The translations under genes and the position numbers were made by a program. The notes beneath the pieces are model-generated. The model had not been told where the DNA came from, did not search any database, and saw only the letters and a program-made list of their open reading frames with translations. DNA of 64,000 bases, taken from positions 67,033,018 through 67,097,017 of the forward strand of contig CM045763.1 of the NCBI GenBank assembly GCA_025200525.1. The letters are read 5' to 3'. Below, one piece after another: positions 1 to 14,958 of this stretch. Source of the DNA: Camellia lanceoleosa. Taxonomy: Eukaryota > Streptophyta > Magnoliopsida > Ericales > Theaceae. Each line of letters begins with the position of its first letter. The stretch's first letter is position 1.

Positions 1-1034
1 ATGACCCATAATTTTGGGCGATTCGATTTAGATTTTTTTTTTAATATATGAAAGCATTTTTTTTTATTTAAACTAATTTTAATTGATTTGAATTTTACAA
101 AACAAATATGTTGAGTAAATTTTACAAAATGGATAATGAGATACTTGGTTAATTGACAAAATAAAATTACAAATTCATTAAGACGAAATGAATGTATATT
201 TTATCGTAAATATGATTTTTGCATGAGAATTAATTAATGTTAAATTATTTTAATTTAATATTATAAACAAAGATTTATTATTATTTAATTTCAAAATAGT
301 TTTTAATTAATTATTTTAACCATGCATACCATGGATAATAGGCTAGTAGGAAGTGAAATAAAAAAGATTATTTGGTTAATAAATTTTTAAAATACAATTC
401 AAAACTTAATTTTCTCTCTCCTATCTCCTTTTCTTTTTATTATTATTAATAAATCAATTAATTATTTTTTCTCTCTTCTCTCTCCTCTCAAATTCTGCAC
501 ATCAATCAATTAAATTTTCTCACTCATCTATTCAACTAAAAATAAAAAATAAAAATAAAAACTACAAATTATTTCAAAATTATATTCAAAACTCATAACA
601 AAATAAATTTTCAACTTTCAAAACTCTTTTCAACAACTTATCGTCCAAAATATAACTCAAAACTCATTTTAAAAATTAAACCAAACGGAACCATACTTGC
701 TTGGTATTTTTTTAATATTTTTTTTATTTTTTCAAAATTAAAAAAATACCCATCCCCTTTCATTTTTGACAAATGCTAAAGCTGTGTTCATAAAAATGAA
801 TCTGAAAACATTTTTGAAATTGTTTGCTACACAAATTTAACCCATAAAGACTCAAAAGTAAATGTAAAGGCATAACCTTTTTGACATCAAAACCAAAGAC
901 TCAAGAAGCAGTAATCTAAAATTAAAATTTTAAAAAAAATAACTAATTTATAATACAATCTTCTTACTTTTTACCCTGTGTTAATCTTACACAAAACAAT
1001 CCAAATGCTTTAAAATCAGAGTCAATGAACAAAA
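1..1034. other. AT-rich sequence downstream of the glucanase gene
   Basis: I find no supportable gene here. The stretch holds the 3' flank of the minus-strand glucanase gene, so its 3' UTR and polyadenylation site should lie just below position 1035, but no single AATAAA-type signal stands out. Positions about 367-690 look like an old MITE (separate entry). Confidence 0.6.
367..690. mobile_element. Degenerate MITE-like element
   Basis: The two ends are imperfect inverted repeats. The left end reads TTTGGTTAATAAATTTTTAA and the reverse complement of the right end reads GTTTGGTTTAATTTTTAA. The right end carries the (T)TCCGTTTGG word common at the ends of plant MITEs. The interior is CT-rich and non-coding. 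No target-site duplication was found, so the exact ends are uncertain. Confidence 0.35.
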
Positions 1035-4396
<3,362 letters not shown>

Positions 4397-4417
4397 GAGG
4401 TGAAGAAGGAGGAAAGC

Positions 4418-4452
4418 TTTTCTCTCTCTTTTTGCTCTCTCTCTCTCTGTGG
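4418..4452. repeat. CT/GA-rich tract upstream of the TATA box
   Basis: This is a TCTCTC-rich tract (GA-rich on the gene strand) about 30-60 bp upstream of the TATA box. GA tracts of this kind are common in plant promoters and can bind BBR/BPC-type factors. That role is inferred here. Confidence 0.5.
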
Positions 4453-4459
4453 AATTTTT

Positions 4460-6619
4460 AATGGTTTTATCTTTTAAGAAACTTCAAGGGTATGGTGAAA
4501 ATTTTGGTTGGAGGGTGGAGAGAGAAAAAGAATGGAAGATTCCTCTCTTAATGCAGTTAGTCAGTTATGTATGGTGCCAAAACACATGCAATTTTGTGCC
4601 CCCAAAAAAATTGTCAGTCAAGAGCTGTTAGTATTGAAGGCACACATTCATCAAATGTTACCCATATTTTTTAGTCTGTTAAAATTAGAGAATAATAGAA
4701 TAACTGTCCTTCATGTGTCCTTAATTACTTTTTCAGTATATACAGGGAAAAGGATTATCTGCATCTAAAATTTCAAAACAAAAAAACATCCAATGTATTT
4801 TTAGGCATATTAGGAATGCATTGGGTATAGAAGAATTGACATTTTGGGCATACAATGATACAATTTTGGGAATTGCAGACAGAATAGTGCATTGGATACA
4901 AGAGTTTGAGATTAGGCGTATAGAATTTTGTGTAAGAATATCAGATGAATTTTAATGGAAATTGTTAACTACTTAACACATTCAGAAATGGTTGTATGTT
5001 TCTTGTAAAGTGAGGTAGGTAAGGAATGTACGATCATGAAATGCATTGCTAATTAGTACCTAGAAATATAAGCCTGAATCTTGACCAGTTGGGCTAATTC
5101 TGAGGGCTGACCTGTGATTTAACTGTTGGTCGGCCTGACCCTTGAGCTCATTTGGCCAGGTTTGGGCTTAAAGTTTTGGCCCACTAGTCAACCCCCCATT
5201 AGAAAAAAAAATCTTGCTAGTTTAGTTCAAGGGCAAGCTTGGACACCATTTTCCCAGCCTGGCACGATGTTGACATTAAGACCATCTTTTTATTGGGAGG
5301 AGAGAAGCTGGTGATTGGGTTAGAACTCAAGAGTTATGAAAGTTTATATCCACATTAAGCAATCAAATGGTAGGATAGGAGTGGAAGTGGGAGCAGAAGC
5401 GCAAAATGTACTTAGGTAATATCACTGTCATAGTTACAATGATATCTCAATCTTTAAGCGCATTATTTGTTTTAGTCTTTTCACTCACAAATAGATAAAA
5501 ATAGAAATGAGGAAAAACTCCTAGTTCTTCTTCACCAATTTTTTTAGTGACAAACACTATATGACACTAGTCCTGCCTAATTACCATGAAATAGAGTTGG
5601 GATCCAAATATTACAAAAAAAAAAATTAGTTGGGACTAGTTCGGTTGGTCAAAACTCATATATTTTACTAAAAGTTCAAAAATTCAAATCTTGTTATAAG
5701 TAAGACCCCCTCCCTAGAATTGTCTCTCACATCACATTGTTTCGCTAAGCCATCCAAGCTTGGTTAATATACTTGAGAGGCTCCTCTTCTCAAAATCAAT
5801 TTTTTGATTTGGAAGCTTTAATATTAGATTAGAATTGGGTCTTGAGAAGTCTATAGTAGGTTAAATCTCCACTGAATGTATAATCTCTCACCTCTATGTC
5901 ACCTCCATATGCTATCTGCCATGCATATGTGCGAAAGTATTAGGCTTGTCTCATATCATCTCTCAGTTTTGAGTTAGATATTTTAACACTACCTACAATT
6001 AAAAAAATAAAATAAAACCTTGATACCATTTGATTCATGACCACTAAATTTATAGACTATTTTTTACAACCTTTTTTCAAAGTCCTGTCAACTGCATGAT
6101 CTGATTCTTTTCTTTCTTTTTTTTTTTCATTTTTTTATTTTTTAAACCTTTAAAGTGGCAATGACAATAGTGTGAACCTGTGGAAACTGAGGACAAAGAA
6201 AAGGGCTGGACTTTGTTCGGAACCCAGGAAATTTTGAAAGACTATCATGACTTGGTTAGTTGGAGACTGACTTAAAAATTTAGAAAGAGGATTGAAGAGA
6301 ATCCTCTTAAAAATGATAACCTTCCACCCTACGCATACGTGTTTCCTTCTCATGCATGCAATTTTCCTTCCATTGTTTAATTTCTTTTCCCTCTCCTTTT
6401 TGTCAAAAGAAAAGTTCAACCTTTTCTCTCTCTTAGGGTTGCCAAAAAAGAAAAAAAGGACAGTCTAAAGGCTGTAATGCAATTCCAAATAAGGATATAC
6501 TGCCTTCACTAATGTTTATCTTGGTTCTCATATTCTATTATTACCGAAAGTAAACCATCATTTGATTCCTCTAATTTTCTTTCTCTTGAACTTTGCTTTA
6601 ATTTGATGTCATTCTTTAA
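4460..6619. other. Promoter-distal and intergenic DNA without a recognisable gene
   Basis: Only short, unsupported reading frames occur. The stretch probably contains the distal glucanase promoter. Composition is AT-rich with poly-A and poly-T runs, and no clear transposon ends were found. Confidence 0.6.
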
Positions 6620-6627
6620 CTTCTAAA

Positions 6628-7457
6628 CTATGTTACACGGACTCGGGTACAGGTATCGGGTGCGGGTGCGGGTGCTTATCTAGGAGTCGGACATTTCAAA
6701 ATTAAAAATTGAGGATACGTGGATATGTATCCAAATTTAGATATGGCTACGGAGATACGTTAAATAGATTTTAAAAATATATATATATTTATTATATGTA
6801 AATGAATTATATTATATAAATAACAAATAAAAATTATTTTAGATATAAAATAAATTATGTTATATATGATAAAATAAGTTATTTTTATTTTAGACATAAA
6901 AATTATATTATTTATGATATATTATATTATATAATTTTTTTTGGATGAATAATATTATATATTATTATATTAATGCAATTTATAATATTATATGTTAATG
7001 TAAATGTAATATGAATAATAATTTACAAAAATTATTATTATATATGATATTTTAAGAAATAATAATTAGATATTTTATTATATAAAATATCATATATAAT
7101 GATAAATTATATTAAATATATTATATATGATAGGATCAATATATATGATCAATTAAAACAGAGACGAAGAGAGAGAGGCGTAGAGACGAGACGAAGAGAG
7201 AGAAGCACAAAGACGAAGAGAGAGACGAAGACAATCGAGATCGAGATCGATAGTGAGAGAAAAGAGTGACGAAGATGATCGAAGCCCTCAGAGACGAAGA
7301 CGATCGTGATCAATAGTGAGAGCCCTAATCGTGATCGATGATCGGCCAAGCCAACGGGTGTTCGAGTTCTTCCTTTCTCATCTTTCATTTCTTTTGCTGT
7401 CTGTAAAGAGCCGTGTCCGAAAGTGAAGAGGCGAATCCGACACAGATGCCACACCCG

Positions 7458-7490
<33 letters not shown>

Positions 7491-7521
7491 TGCCCCAAAG
7501 TGCCGAGTCCATGTAACACAG
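6628..7521. mobile_element. hAT-like non-autonomous DNA transposon (894 bp)
   Basis: The terminal inverted repeats are CTATGTTACACGGACTCGG at the left and, read in reverse complement, CTGTGTTACATGGACTCGG at the right (two mismatches in 19). They are flanked by an 8-bp duplication, CTTCTAAA (6620-6627) and CTTCTGAA (7522-7529). An 8-bp TSD fits the hAT superfamily, and similar CTATGTTRC..CGGACTC ends are common on plant MITEs. The interior has a subterminal GGTGCGGGTGCGGGTG run, a very AT-rich core (6770-7140), and a GA-rich, higher-GC segment (7150-7460). No transposase is present. Confidence 0.85.
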
Positions 7522-7529
7522 CTTCTGAA

Positions 7530-7864
7530 TTGTGTTTGAATTTTGACTTTGTGGGGAAAAAAAATATAGGGAAAAGTTAATGAAGAATAAACAATTTTTT
7601 TACCTTTTCAATCTCTTTTTATCTTTATATTTTCCTTCACAAATTTAAGCTTCAAAAAAAAAATAAATAAATAACTTTTTGTAATTAAGTGAATGTTATC
7701 CAACTCATTAATGAAGGTAAGAAAAACTACAATGTCATAACATATGTTTCTTGATTGAGCTAATTTTGGGAGTTTAAATTAAGAAAATGAGAGCTTAAAT
7801 GAGAAAAACAAAGACGGATGGAAGAAAACAAGTACTGATTGATAACATTGAAGATGTGAGCAAA
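7530..7864. other. Intergenic spacer
   Basis: AT-rich DNA with poly-A runs between the hAT-like element and the LINE fragment. I see no gene. Confidence 0.6.
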
Positions 7865-7873
7865 GTTCAAGGG

Positions 7874-8147
7874 TGGCTCCTTATTTCAATCTGTGTCAAG
7901 AAATCAAGGACCTCCTTTCACGGGATTGGCAATGTCATCTTCAACACATTGGGCGTTCAGCAAATACCTATGTGGATATTTTGGCTAAAGAAGCTAGAGT
8001 TCTTCTAGGCTCTTGGCAAATCCTTTGACTACCTACATCTTCTATTATTCCACTGTTAGAGTTAGATAGGCAGGGGCTTAGATCCCACTGCCCTGTTTCT
8101 TTGTAATTTTCTTTGGGGCTTTGCCCCCCTTTGCAACCAAAAAAAAC
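7874..8147 (+). mobile_element. 5'-truncated LINE (L1-type) insertion, RNase H end only
   Basis: The insertion encodes the last part of the RNase H-like domain found at the C-terminus of plant L1-type polyproteins. It includes a CQEIKDLLSRDWQC stretch and the end motif NTYVDILAKEA, then a stop (TGA near 8030). A 3' UTR of about 120 bp ends in CTTTGCAACCAAAAAAAA. It is bracketed by a perfect 9-bp TSD, GTTCAAGGG, at 7865-7873 and 8148-8156. Severe 5' truncation, an A-tail and a TSD are the marks of target-primed reverse transcription. It is not functional. Confidence 0.85.
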
Positions 8148-8156
8148 GTTCAAGGG

Positions 8157-9501
8157 GCAAGATTATAATTTCAAGTCTTCCTAGTGAATGAGCAACTTCC
8201 TTACGGAGTGATTTCCGAATTTGATTCTCATTGCTGCGCTATGCAACTTCAACAAATACAAATATGTGAATAATATTGCTTAGCAAAAGTTAAGCAAGGC
8301 TTGTTTAAATTACTGTGTTAAGATGAAGATGAGATGTGAAAGCATCTCATTTTACTCTAACCTCAGGTTAACCTAATGATTCATGAAAGTCAGATTACAT
8401 CATTACACACCCTTTGGTTTCTTGATGTTGAAATGCATATTTGCATACAACCAAAAACTTTTATCCAGCATTTGATGAAGTTTTTTTTTTTTTTTTTTTT
8501 TTTTGAGGAAATTCATTTAGGTTGTATTTAAACCATGAGTTTAGGTATGGATCTCAAAAGAGAGAGTGAAAATGTGAGTAAAATACAAATGAAATATAAC
8601 TACATAATAAGTGCTTTTCTATAATTTTTTTTGCCCTTTTTTGACCAAACTAGTTCCTAGTTTTTTTTTAAAAAAAAAAAAATTCACAAAAACAGATTTT
8701 GAAAACAAAACCAAACAAAGTCACCCACTTAATATACTATTACTAGCCTTTGTTCTGTGAATGCCCTAATGCAATTAAGAATGTACAAGAAAAGGCATCA
8801 CACTATTAATCACTTTATCTATTACATTTACTGTGTATTTACTGTGTGAATACACATAAGAAGCCAAAAAAAAATGATGAAATCTACCTGATGAAGTAGC
8901 CTAGACAACCTCATGACTGCAAATTTAGCAAAATTCAAGACAACTCAAAATCACCCTCCCCTAATGGAGGAAAACTATGACGACATTCCAGTCAGCTTGA
9001 ATCATTTAGTCAGGCCTTGAATTAGAAAGACATCCTCTCATAACATAAGTCAATCCAGAAATAAATTGATTAGAAACAATCCAGGTAACTCATTGATTTG
9101 TTTGGTACCTAAATACAATTCATTTAAAAAGTTTACTATATCGTAAATTTATGACCGAAATTTATTCACATTTAATCACAAGAAAAACTTCAATTAAAAA
9201 TTTTCAAACTCAATCAAATCCTCTTTTTTGATGATTGAATGCATGTTCCCATATTTACTAATTCCCAAACTCTCTCTCTCTCCAAGATCCGAATACTTTT
9301 GATAATAATTACTGCAAGAGAATTCATATAATTACAGCACACAAAGGCAAATTATTTGATAAAGCATATCTCTTCTCAACATCCCCATAGTCTTTTTATG
9401 CAATTCCAAGTGGAAAGTCCATCAAAATTAGAACTTGCACAACAGCAAGTGCACAAACAGTTGATTGTATAAAACTCGAAGAATCTATGAGCATTTCATT
9501 C

Positions 9502-9502
<1 letters not shown>
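8157..9502. other. Intergenic DNA without a recognisable gene
   Basis: AT-rich DNA with a long poly-T run at about 8479-8504 and several A/T homopolymers. No reading frame resembles a known protein and no element ends were found. Confidence 0.55.
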
Positions 9503-9537
<35 letters not shown>

Positions 9538-9541
9538 CATA
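9503..9541. repeat. (CA)n(TA)n microsatellite
   Basis: A CA run passes directly into a TA run. The structure matches the microsatellite at 2221-2252 in the glucanase intron. Confidence 0.9.
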
Positions 9542-10081
9542 TTAGGCAATGTTGTGAACTTGTATGATTATATAATGCATAATCAAACTATACTGACTAA
9601 ACAAACAAGTTTCATAAAACATTGAGTTGAATATATGGCAAAGCATTGCATACCCATTTAGAATCCGAGTGGCGACCTTGCACAGTTCACAAAGGGTTCG
9701 AATTGCTCACAACTTCAAATTCACATCAAACTTGCTTTCATCCAAATTCACTCTTCGTAGATTCAAAACTCAGAAGCTTTCAAGCCACAACATTCATTCA
9801 AAAAACACAATTAATTGCAGATTCAATGGTTCGAAATTTTATTGTGATAGATACAGATTCCGAAACCCTAGCACGAATATATGTAACGGGTCGTTGGAGG
9901 TTTTTCCCGAACCCGATACCAAACTCGCTGACCGGACCCAAATAGGCTCCGATAACTACACAAACATCCAGGTTGCAACATGGATAACAAACACAATTCT
10001 GATTTTTTTTTTTTTTTTTGTCTTCTTTTCTTTCTATAAGTATTTTAATTAATTTGGTAAAAACATAACATTAAAAACATG
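9542..10081. other. Unassigned segment with an open frame of 141 codons
   Basis: A plus-strand frame at 9627-10052 and an overlapping one at 9646-9945 are open, and local GC is slightly raised at 9840-9960. I recognise no domain. The longer frame runs into a poly-T tract, giving a stretch of phenylalanines, which argues against a real protein. It could be a remnant of a gene's 5' region or chance. Confidence 0.3.
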
Positions 10082-10084
10082 TAA

Positions 10085-10673
10085 GAGCATTTCTAAAGGA
10101 GGAGGTAAAAGAATATCTTGACACATTTTTGCGAACGTAATTAATTTTCTTCTTTTTTTAAGGGATTCTACATCAGAAAAGATAAAATGTTGTTTTTGAT
10201 TTTGGCTCTACATCAGAAAAGATAAAATGTTGCTTTTGATTTTGGCTCTCCACAACTAGTTAGCCTTCGTTGAGAGACAAAGTAATTTTTCACTAAAATT
10301 GCTCCCCCTATCTAATTAAGTACTCTTGTTTTTTTTTTTTAATTGGTTTTGTGTTTGTATATTGCACCCAATTGATTTGGTTTTACGTTTGTATATTACT
10401 ATTTGAAAATATTTTTTTAAATAATTTAATTATAAAAATATATTTGCAAATGACATGTCAACATATGCAGCATGTCATAAAAATATTATCTATTCATTTA
10501 TCTATGTTTATAATATTTTTTCTTTTAAAAATTAATTAAGATAGTTTGATTGATTAGTTAAATTAAAGAGTATGATTGAAGTGTACACTAGATGAACTAG
10601 TTAAACAAAATAAAGAAAGTATTTTTCTGTATACTTTTGCAAAGCATTTTACCTATTACCCTTGGAGTTGCTC
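10085..10673. mobile_element. Tourist-like (PIF/Harbinger) element, 589 bp
   Basis: The left end reads GAGCATTTCTAAAGGAGG. The right end in reverse complement reads GAGCAACTCCAAGGGTAA, and both then share GGTAAAA. It is flanked by TAA on both sides (10082-10084 and 10674-10676), the usual 3-bp duplication of PIF/Harbinger elements. There is no coding capacity. Inside is a 40-bp tandem duplication at about 10167-10247. Confidence 0.75.
10167..10247. repeat. 40-bp tandem duplication
   Basis: Two adjacent copies of a 40-bp unit starting CTACATCAGAAAAGATAAAA (about 10168 and 10208) differ at one base. Confidence 0.9.
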
Positions 10674-10676
10674 TAA

Positions 10677-11271
10677 AACAAATATTCAAAAACATTAAAA
10701 ATATATTCTTAGAACTAAACTTTTACACACAAAAAGAAACCAATATGAAAATAATAAGTGTTTTTCAAATTTTTGTTTTTTTTTAATACTAAATTAGTTT
10801 TTAATATTTTTCAAAACAAAATTAAAGAACATATATTGACATTAATTTAAACAAATTGATGATGGCAACATTCATAAGGATCTTGTCGTACCTAGTAAAA
10901 ACATATGTTACTCAGAATTTTTTTTTTGATTTGACATCTAATTTAATTTAATTATTTCAAATTTGGTTTGAAAGAATTTTTAAATTTTAAACTCACTAGT
11001 TTAATATTATATATGTATTATTTTTTATTGTAATCTTAGAGAGTTATGATATGAATTTAATGCTCCTAACAATTATTTAAATTCAAGTCATTGACAAAAA
11101 TTCAAATATAAATAAATTTGTGCAGTTTAACAAATATTCAAGAGTAAATTCTATATATATTCTAATTTATTGTGTACCTAAATGATATAAAAATAAATTT
11201 TAATAGTTATAAATGAACAAGTTAAGAAATGAGCCCATCATTTCTTATATCAAGTTCAACTTGAAAATAAT
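10677..11271. other. Intergenic DNA
   Basis: Very AT-rich DNA with no gene, RNA or element end that I can support. Confidence 0.6.
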
Positions 11272-11561
11272 GGGTTCGTTTGGTTTGAATTTTTCAAAAA
11301 TTTTTGGGAAAATTTCTCTACAAATGAGTTTTCAGAAAAACTCAAACCAAACAAGTTTTTCTAAATTTTTTTTCCAAAACTTGTAAACCAAACAAGTTTT
11401 TCATACAAATCTCTCTCTCATACACATTAAATCAATCACTTTTTCTAAAAATTTTTCTCAAAATAATTTTTCAAAACATCTTTTCAAAAAAACCAAACCA
11501 AACAACTTTTCGTACTTTTTATCTTCCAAACTCATCTCCCAAACTCAAACCAAACATACCC
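11272..11561. mobile_element. MITE with GGGTTCGTTTGGTTTGA ends (290 bp)
   Basis: The left end is GGGTTCGTTTGGTTTGA and the right end in reverse complement is GGGTATGTTTGGTTTGA (two mismatches in 17). The interior is a set of short imperfect inverted TTTTTC/GAAAAA-type words and repeated AACCAAAC motifs. No convincing TSD is visible, so the superfamily is undecided. Confidence 0.65.
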
Positions 11562-12652
11562 AACAAGTTTCAAATTTTAATCCAAGCTCCTAGAAGCAAA
11601 TATATTTCTTCCAAATTTTAAAAATATCATGCTAAATTTTTAACATGAATAAGTTGCTTGATAAACTTTACAAACTGGTCCTAAATTGAAATTGAATTTG
11701 GTCTACACTCCTATAATGCGATGACCCAAGCAAAAAGATGGGTGCGTAGCCCATGTTTCTTTTATTCAACATCTTCTATCTATCTATCCATCCATATATT
11801 CTGGGGGTGTTTAACAAGAAAGTTTTTAGTTCTTTTTAGGTTAAAATATATAAAAAGTTAATAAGATAAAATATCATATCAAATTCATAATCATTTTATT
11901 TTTTCTCTCACAAATATCACTTCCAACTATAAAAAAATTCAATCATCTTCCTAAACACAAAAATTTTAGCATACTAAAATAGCCTACTAAAATAACAATT
12001 TTCCAAACATCCACTATATAAGTAAAAATGATTTTTAATGAGAATGCTTTTAAGGCCTTCACAAGTCCAATTTCAATCTCTTATTTTTTCAATTTAAAAA
12101 CATAATAAACTATTCATATGTCTCACATAATTTTGAATTAAAAATAAATAAATAAAAAATCTTCAAGCTTATCTCCTAAAATCATTACCTAAAAGTTGAT
12201 CATTTCCTAAAGTCAAATATATAAACACGGTTTGTTGACCTTCTAATTTATTTGTCCATCTTCTAAAATCTCTGCCTAAAATCCTTCATTCCTTAAAATA
12301 AATTAAACAAAAATCAATTCAAATTTGTTTAAATTGTTTTATTTGATTGATCTTATTTTCTTATAATTAATTTAGAAAACTAATTTGGTTGTTTCCCTAC
12401 AAACAAATTAAATAAACTGATTTGGCTGTTTCTCATACTAAATTTGTGAATTTTTAAGTTTAAAAAATAATTTAATTTTTTCATGATTTATGATTTTGAA
12501 AAAGGAAAGATGAAGAAGATTCTTCTCGTACACTCTTTCTGTAACCAATTCTTTCTCCTATCCCAAAACTCGAACTGTCATATATTACACATTCTCCAAG
12601 TCATTCACATCATCATCTTATAAATATTACATTCATGCAATGATTAAATTTA
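11562..12652. other. Intergenic DNA with a possible small MITE
   Basis: A possible MITE spans about 11813-12014. The left end GGGGGTGTTTAACAAG and the right end in reverse complement GTGGATGTTTGG are partly inverted, without a clear TSD. The rest is AT-rich and non-coding. Confidence 0.4.
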
Positions 12653-12875
12653 GGGCAAATTACCAACACCTCCCTCAAGGTTTGACTAAAATACGGATTT
12701 CCGCTTGAGATTTGAGAAATTACATCCCGCCTCCTGATGTTTATATTTGCATAACAAATTGTCCCTTCATTTGTTATGCAAATATAACTCTTAGAGGGCA
12801 ATTTGCAATTTTCCAAACCTCAGGGGAGAATCTGTATTTTAGTCAAACCTCGCGGGAAGTGTTGGTAATTTGCCT
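12653..12875. mobile_element. Mutator-type hairpin MITE (223 bp)
   Basis: The ends form inverted repeats of about 40 bp that begin GGGCAAATTACCAACAC and continue through GGTTTGACTAAAATA with few mismatches. A second inner pair, ATATTTGCATAACAAAT and ATTTGTTATGCAAATAT, lies near the centre. The element is flanked by a perfect 9-bp duplication, TTAAATTTA (12644-12652 and 12876-12884), the length typical of Mutator-like elements. A transcript through it would fold into a long double-stranded hairpin. Confidence 0.85.
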
Positions 12876-12884
12876 TTAAATTTA

Positions 12885-13261
12885 TTATTTTTCTCTATCT
12901 TTATGAGACAATTAGAGGTTAATCAATATTTAATCTCTTACATTTTTTAAACACACTCTTTCATCCTTTAAGTACATTTTTTTTGTTTTATTTATTTATT
13001 TTTACTTCTGACCATTTTTTATTTTTTGCATTTCATATTTTATATATCATTTGTTCGTCAACTCTCTACTGACCATTATTTTTTTTTTTTTGCTTATAAC
13101 CATTTTTTATTGGAAAATATTATTTCACTAGAATTTTTATATAAAATTTTACCCTAAAATAATGTGATAGTGTCATTTGTGTAATAAAAAATATGTGACT
13201 GGACTCTTTATTATAAAATGATAGATCAAAATCTAACCAAATAGTTATTAATAATTTTTTT
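12885..13261. other. Intergenic DNA
   Basis: AT-rich spacer with poly-T runs between the MITE and the LINE relic. Nothing else is identifiable. Confidence 0.55.
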
Positions 13262-13431
13262 GGAGACTTGGAAAAAAGCAATTGAATCTAAAAAATTTAG
13301 AATAAGTAGAACTAAGACAGAGTATATGGAGTGTAATTTTAGCAATAATAACAATAAAAGCAGATAAGAAGTGAAGATTGAGAACTAATAACTACCTAAG
13401 AGTGAACATTTTCGGTATTTAGGATCGATTA
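13262..13431 (+). pseudogene. RTE-like LINE relic, left part
   Basis: Translation gives fragments typical of the C-terminal part of plant RTE-type reverse transcriptases: a RTKTEYMECNFS motif, then SEHFRYLGSI. Stops interrupt the frame. The sequence is cut by the LTR retrotransposon at 13432 and resumes at 17131. Confidence 0.7.
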
Positions 13432-13579
13432 TGTAACAACCCAAATTTTTAAATATTCTGTAAAATTTATACCAGTATTATTTAATCACAGTTAGAAAAA
13501 TATACGATTTATTTTGTATTATTATGTGTAATTTTGTAAAATAATATAATTAGTAAAAAAATTTAGGGGTCAAAGTATA

Positions 13580-13628
<49 letters not shown>

Positions 13629-14939
13629 GATGTGGTAGTAAAATAAATAATTAATTTTTTATGGGTATAGATAAAGTGTAATTTAATTAGGGATTAATTT
13701 ATTTATATAGTTATATTAATAAATTAGGTTAAAATATAATTATCTTAAATATTTATTAAGAATAAAAATAAATTTATAAAATTTATTATCAAATCTGACG
13801 AAGATTCGCATGGGCTACGTAATGCTCTCAGCGCCCTCTAAATAGGGAGGAGCTGATCAGTTGGGCGAAGAAGAGGAGGAAAATAAGAAAGAAATAAAAG
13901 AAAGAGAAAGAAAAGGGAAAGCGAAAGGGAAAGAAATGAAGGAAAGGATGGAAAAAATAATGAAAGTTGAGAGAGGCTTTAATAGTGGAAAAAAATAGTG
14001 AAATATTAAAATTAAGGTGAGTTATATTATACCTTGAGTTACCATTTGTGTTTTACGTATGTTTTAACTTATCATATTTATTTTATATAAGTTATGTTTT
14101 ATAAACTATTATAAATTATATAAATATTTCAGTTACGTAGTTTAATTTTTGAACCTTATATGCTTAAAATGAAACTCATGGATATGTTTGTTTATCTTTT
14201 AAAAAATATTTGACTATAACCTTATAAATAGTTATGATTTGTAAGTACCACCACTAGAGTCCCACGCATTGGGGGACTTAAATAACCATTGGCCTATGTT
14301 TGGTCACTTTGTGATTTTTTGTTGTGATGGATTTATTGACTTCTGTTCTGTGCAGAGCAAAGTGCTGTGCGGAGATAAGTGCTACACTATTGTGGGAGCC
14401 ACCTCTATAATCCGTACGAGCCATCTCTTGAATCAGACCTCTTGAATCTTGCCACTCCTGTGATCTCTGCTCTCGCTCGTTACGGTACCGTGGTTATGGT
14501 TATATATTTACATAATCTCAGTTTTGCTACTTAAATGATTATTTGTTCAGATTAAGTTATTTTAATATTTTAGTTACATAACTATCCATGGTTATTTTGT
14601 GCCCCTTATACTCTCGGTATAATATTTCTCATTCTGCCGTGTACTTATAGTTGTTTATCAATTTTCAGGAAACAATACAATTCAGAAATAGTTTTTGAAA
14701 AAGTCGGGTTGCGGAATAGACACACACAACACTTTTATGATATTTTTATATGTAAATATCGGCCTTTTTGGTCAGTAAATTTTGTAATAAAAATAGAAGT
14801 TTCGATGATTATTTTGATATCTCACTTAAATATTATTTTCGCTCGCGTTTATTAATTTGTTTAAGAATTGGTCGGAGGTAACCTCAGTTACTGGCCATCA
14901 TGATGCTTAACCCTTTGGTATGGGGAGCGGGTCGTGACA
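13432..14939 (+). repeat. 5' LTR of the non-autonomous element
   Basis: 1508 bp. It contains an expanded (AAT)n tract at about 13579-13629. The TATA-box position, aligned with CTATAAATAG in the 3' LTR, reads CTCTAAATAG (about 13836-13845), so the promoter copy that would drive the element is damaged. Confidence 0.85.
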
Positions 14940-14941
14940 AG

Positions 14942-14958
14942 TGGTATCAAAGTAATGG
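14942..14958 (+). promoter_or_regulatory. Primer binding site
   Basis: TGGTATCAAAGTAATGG lies two bases after the 5' LTR. It resembles the plant initiator-tRNA-Met complementary PBS TGGTATCAGAGC with changes. Confidence 0.75.

Noticed and set aside
6640..6680. Telomere-like GGGTGCGGGTGCGGGTG run
   Set aside because: It is not the plant TTTAGGG repeat and is part of the hAT-like element's subterminal sequence.
7149..7460. Minus-strand 103-codon frame in the hAT-like element
   Set aside because: Low-complexity Ser/Leu/Arg sequence produced by the GAGA-rich insert. No protein domain is visible.
9627..10052. Plus-strand 141-codon open frame
   Set aside because: No recognisable domain, and it runs through a poly-T tract encoding polyphenylalanine. 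Kept only as an unassigned segment.
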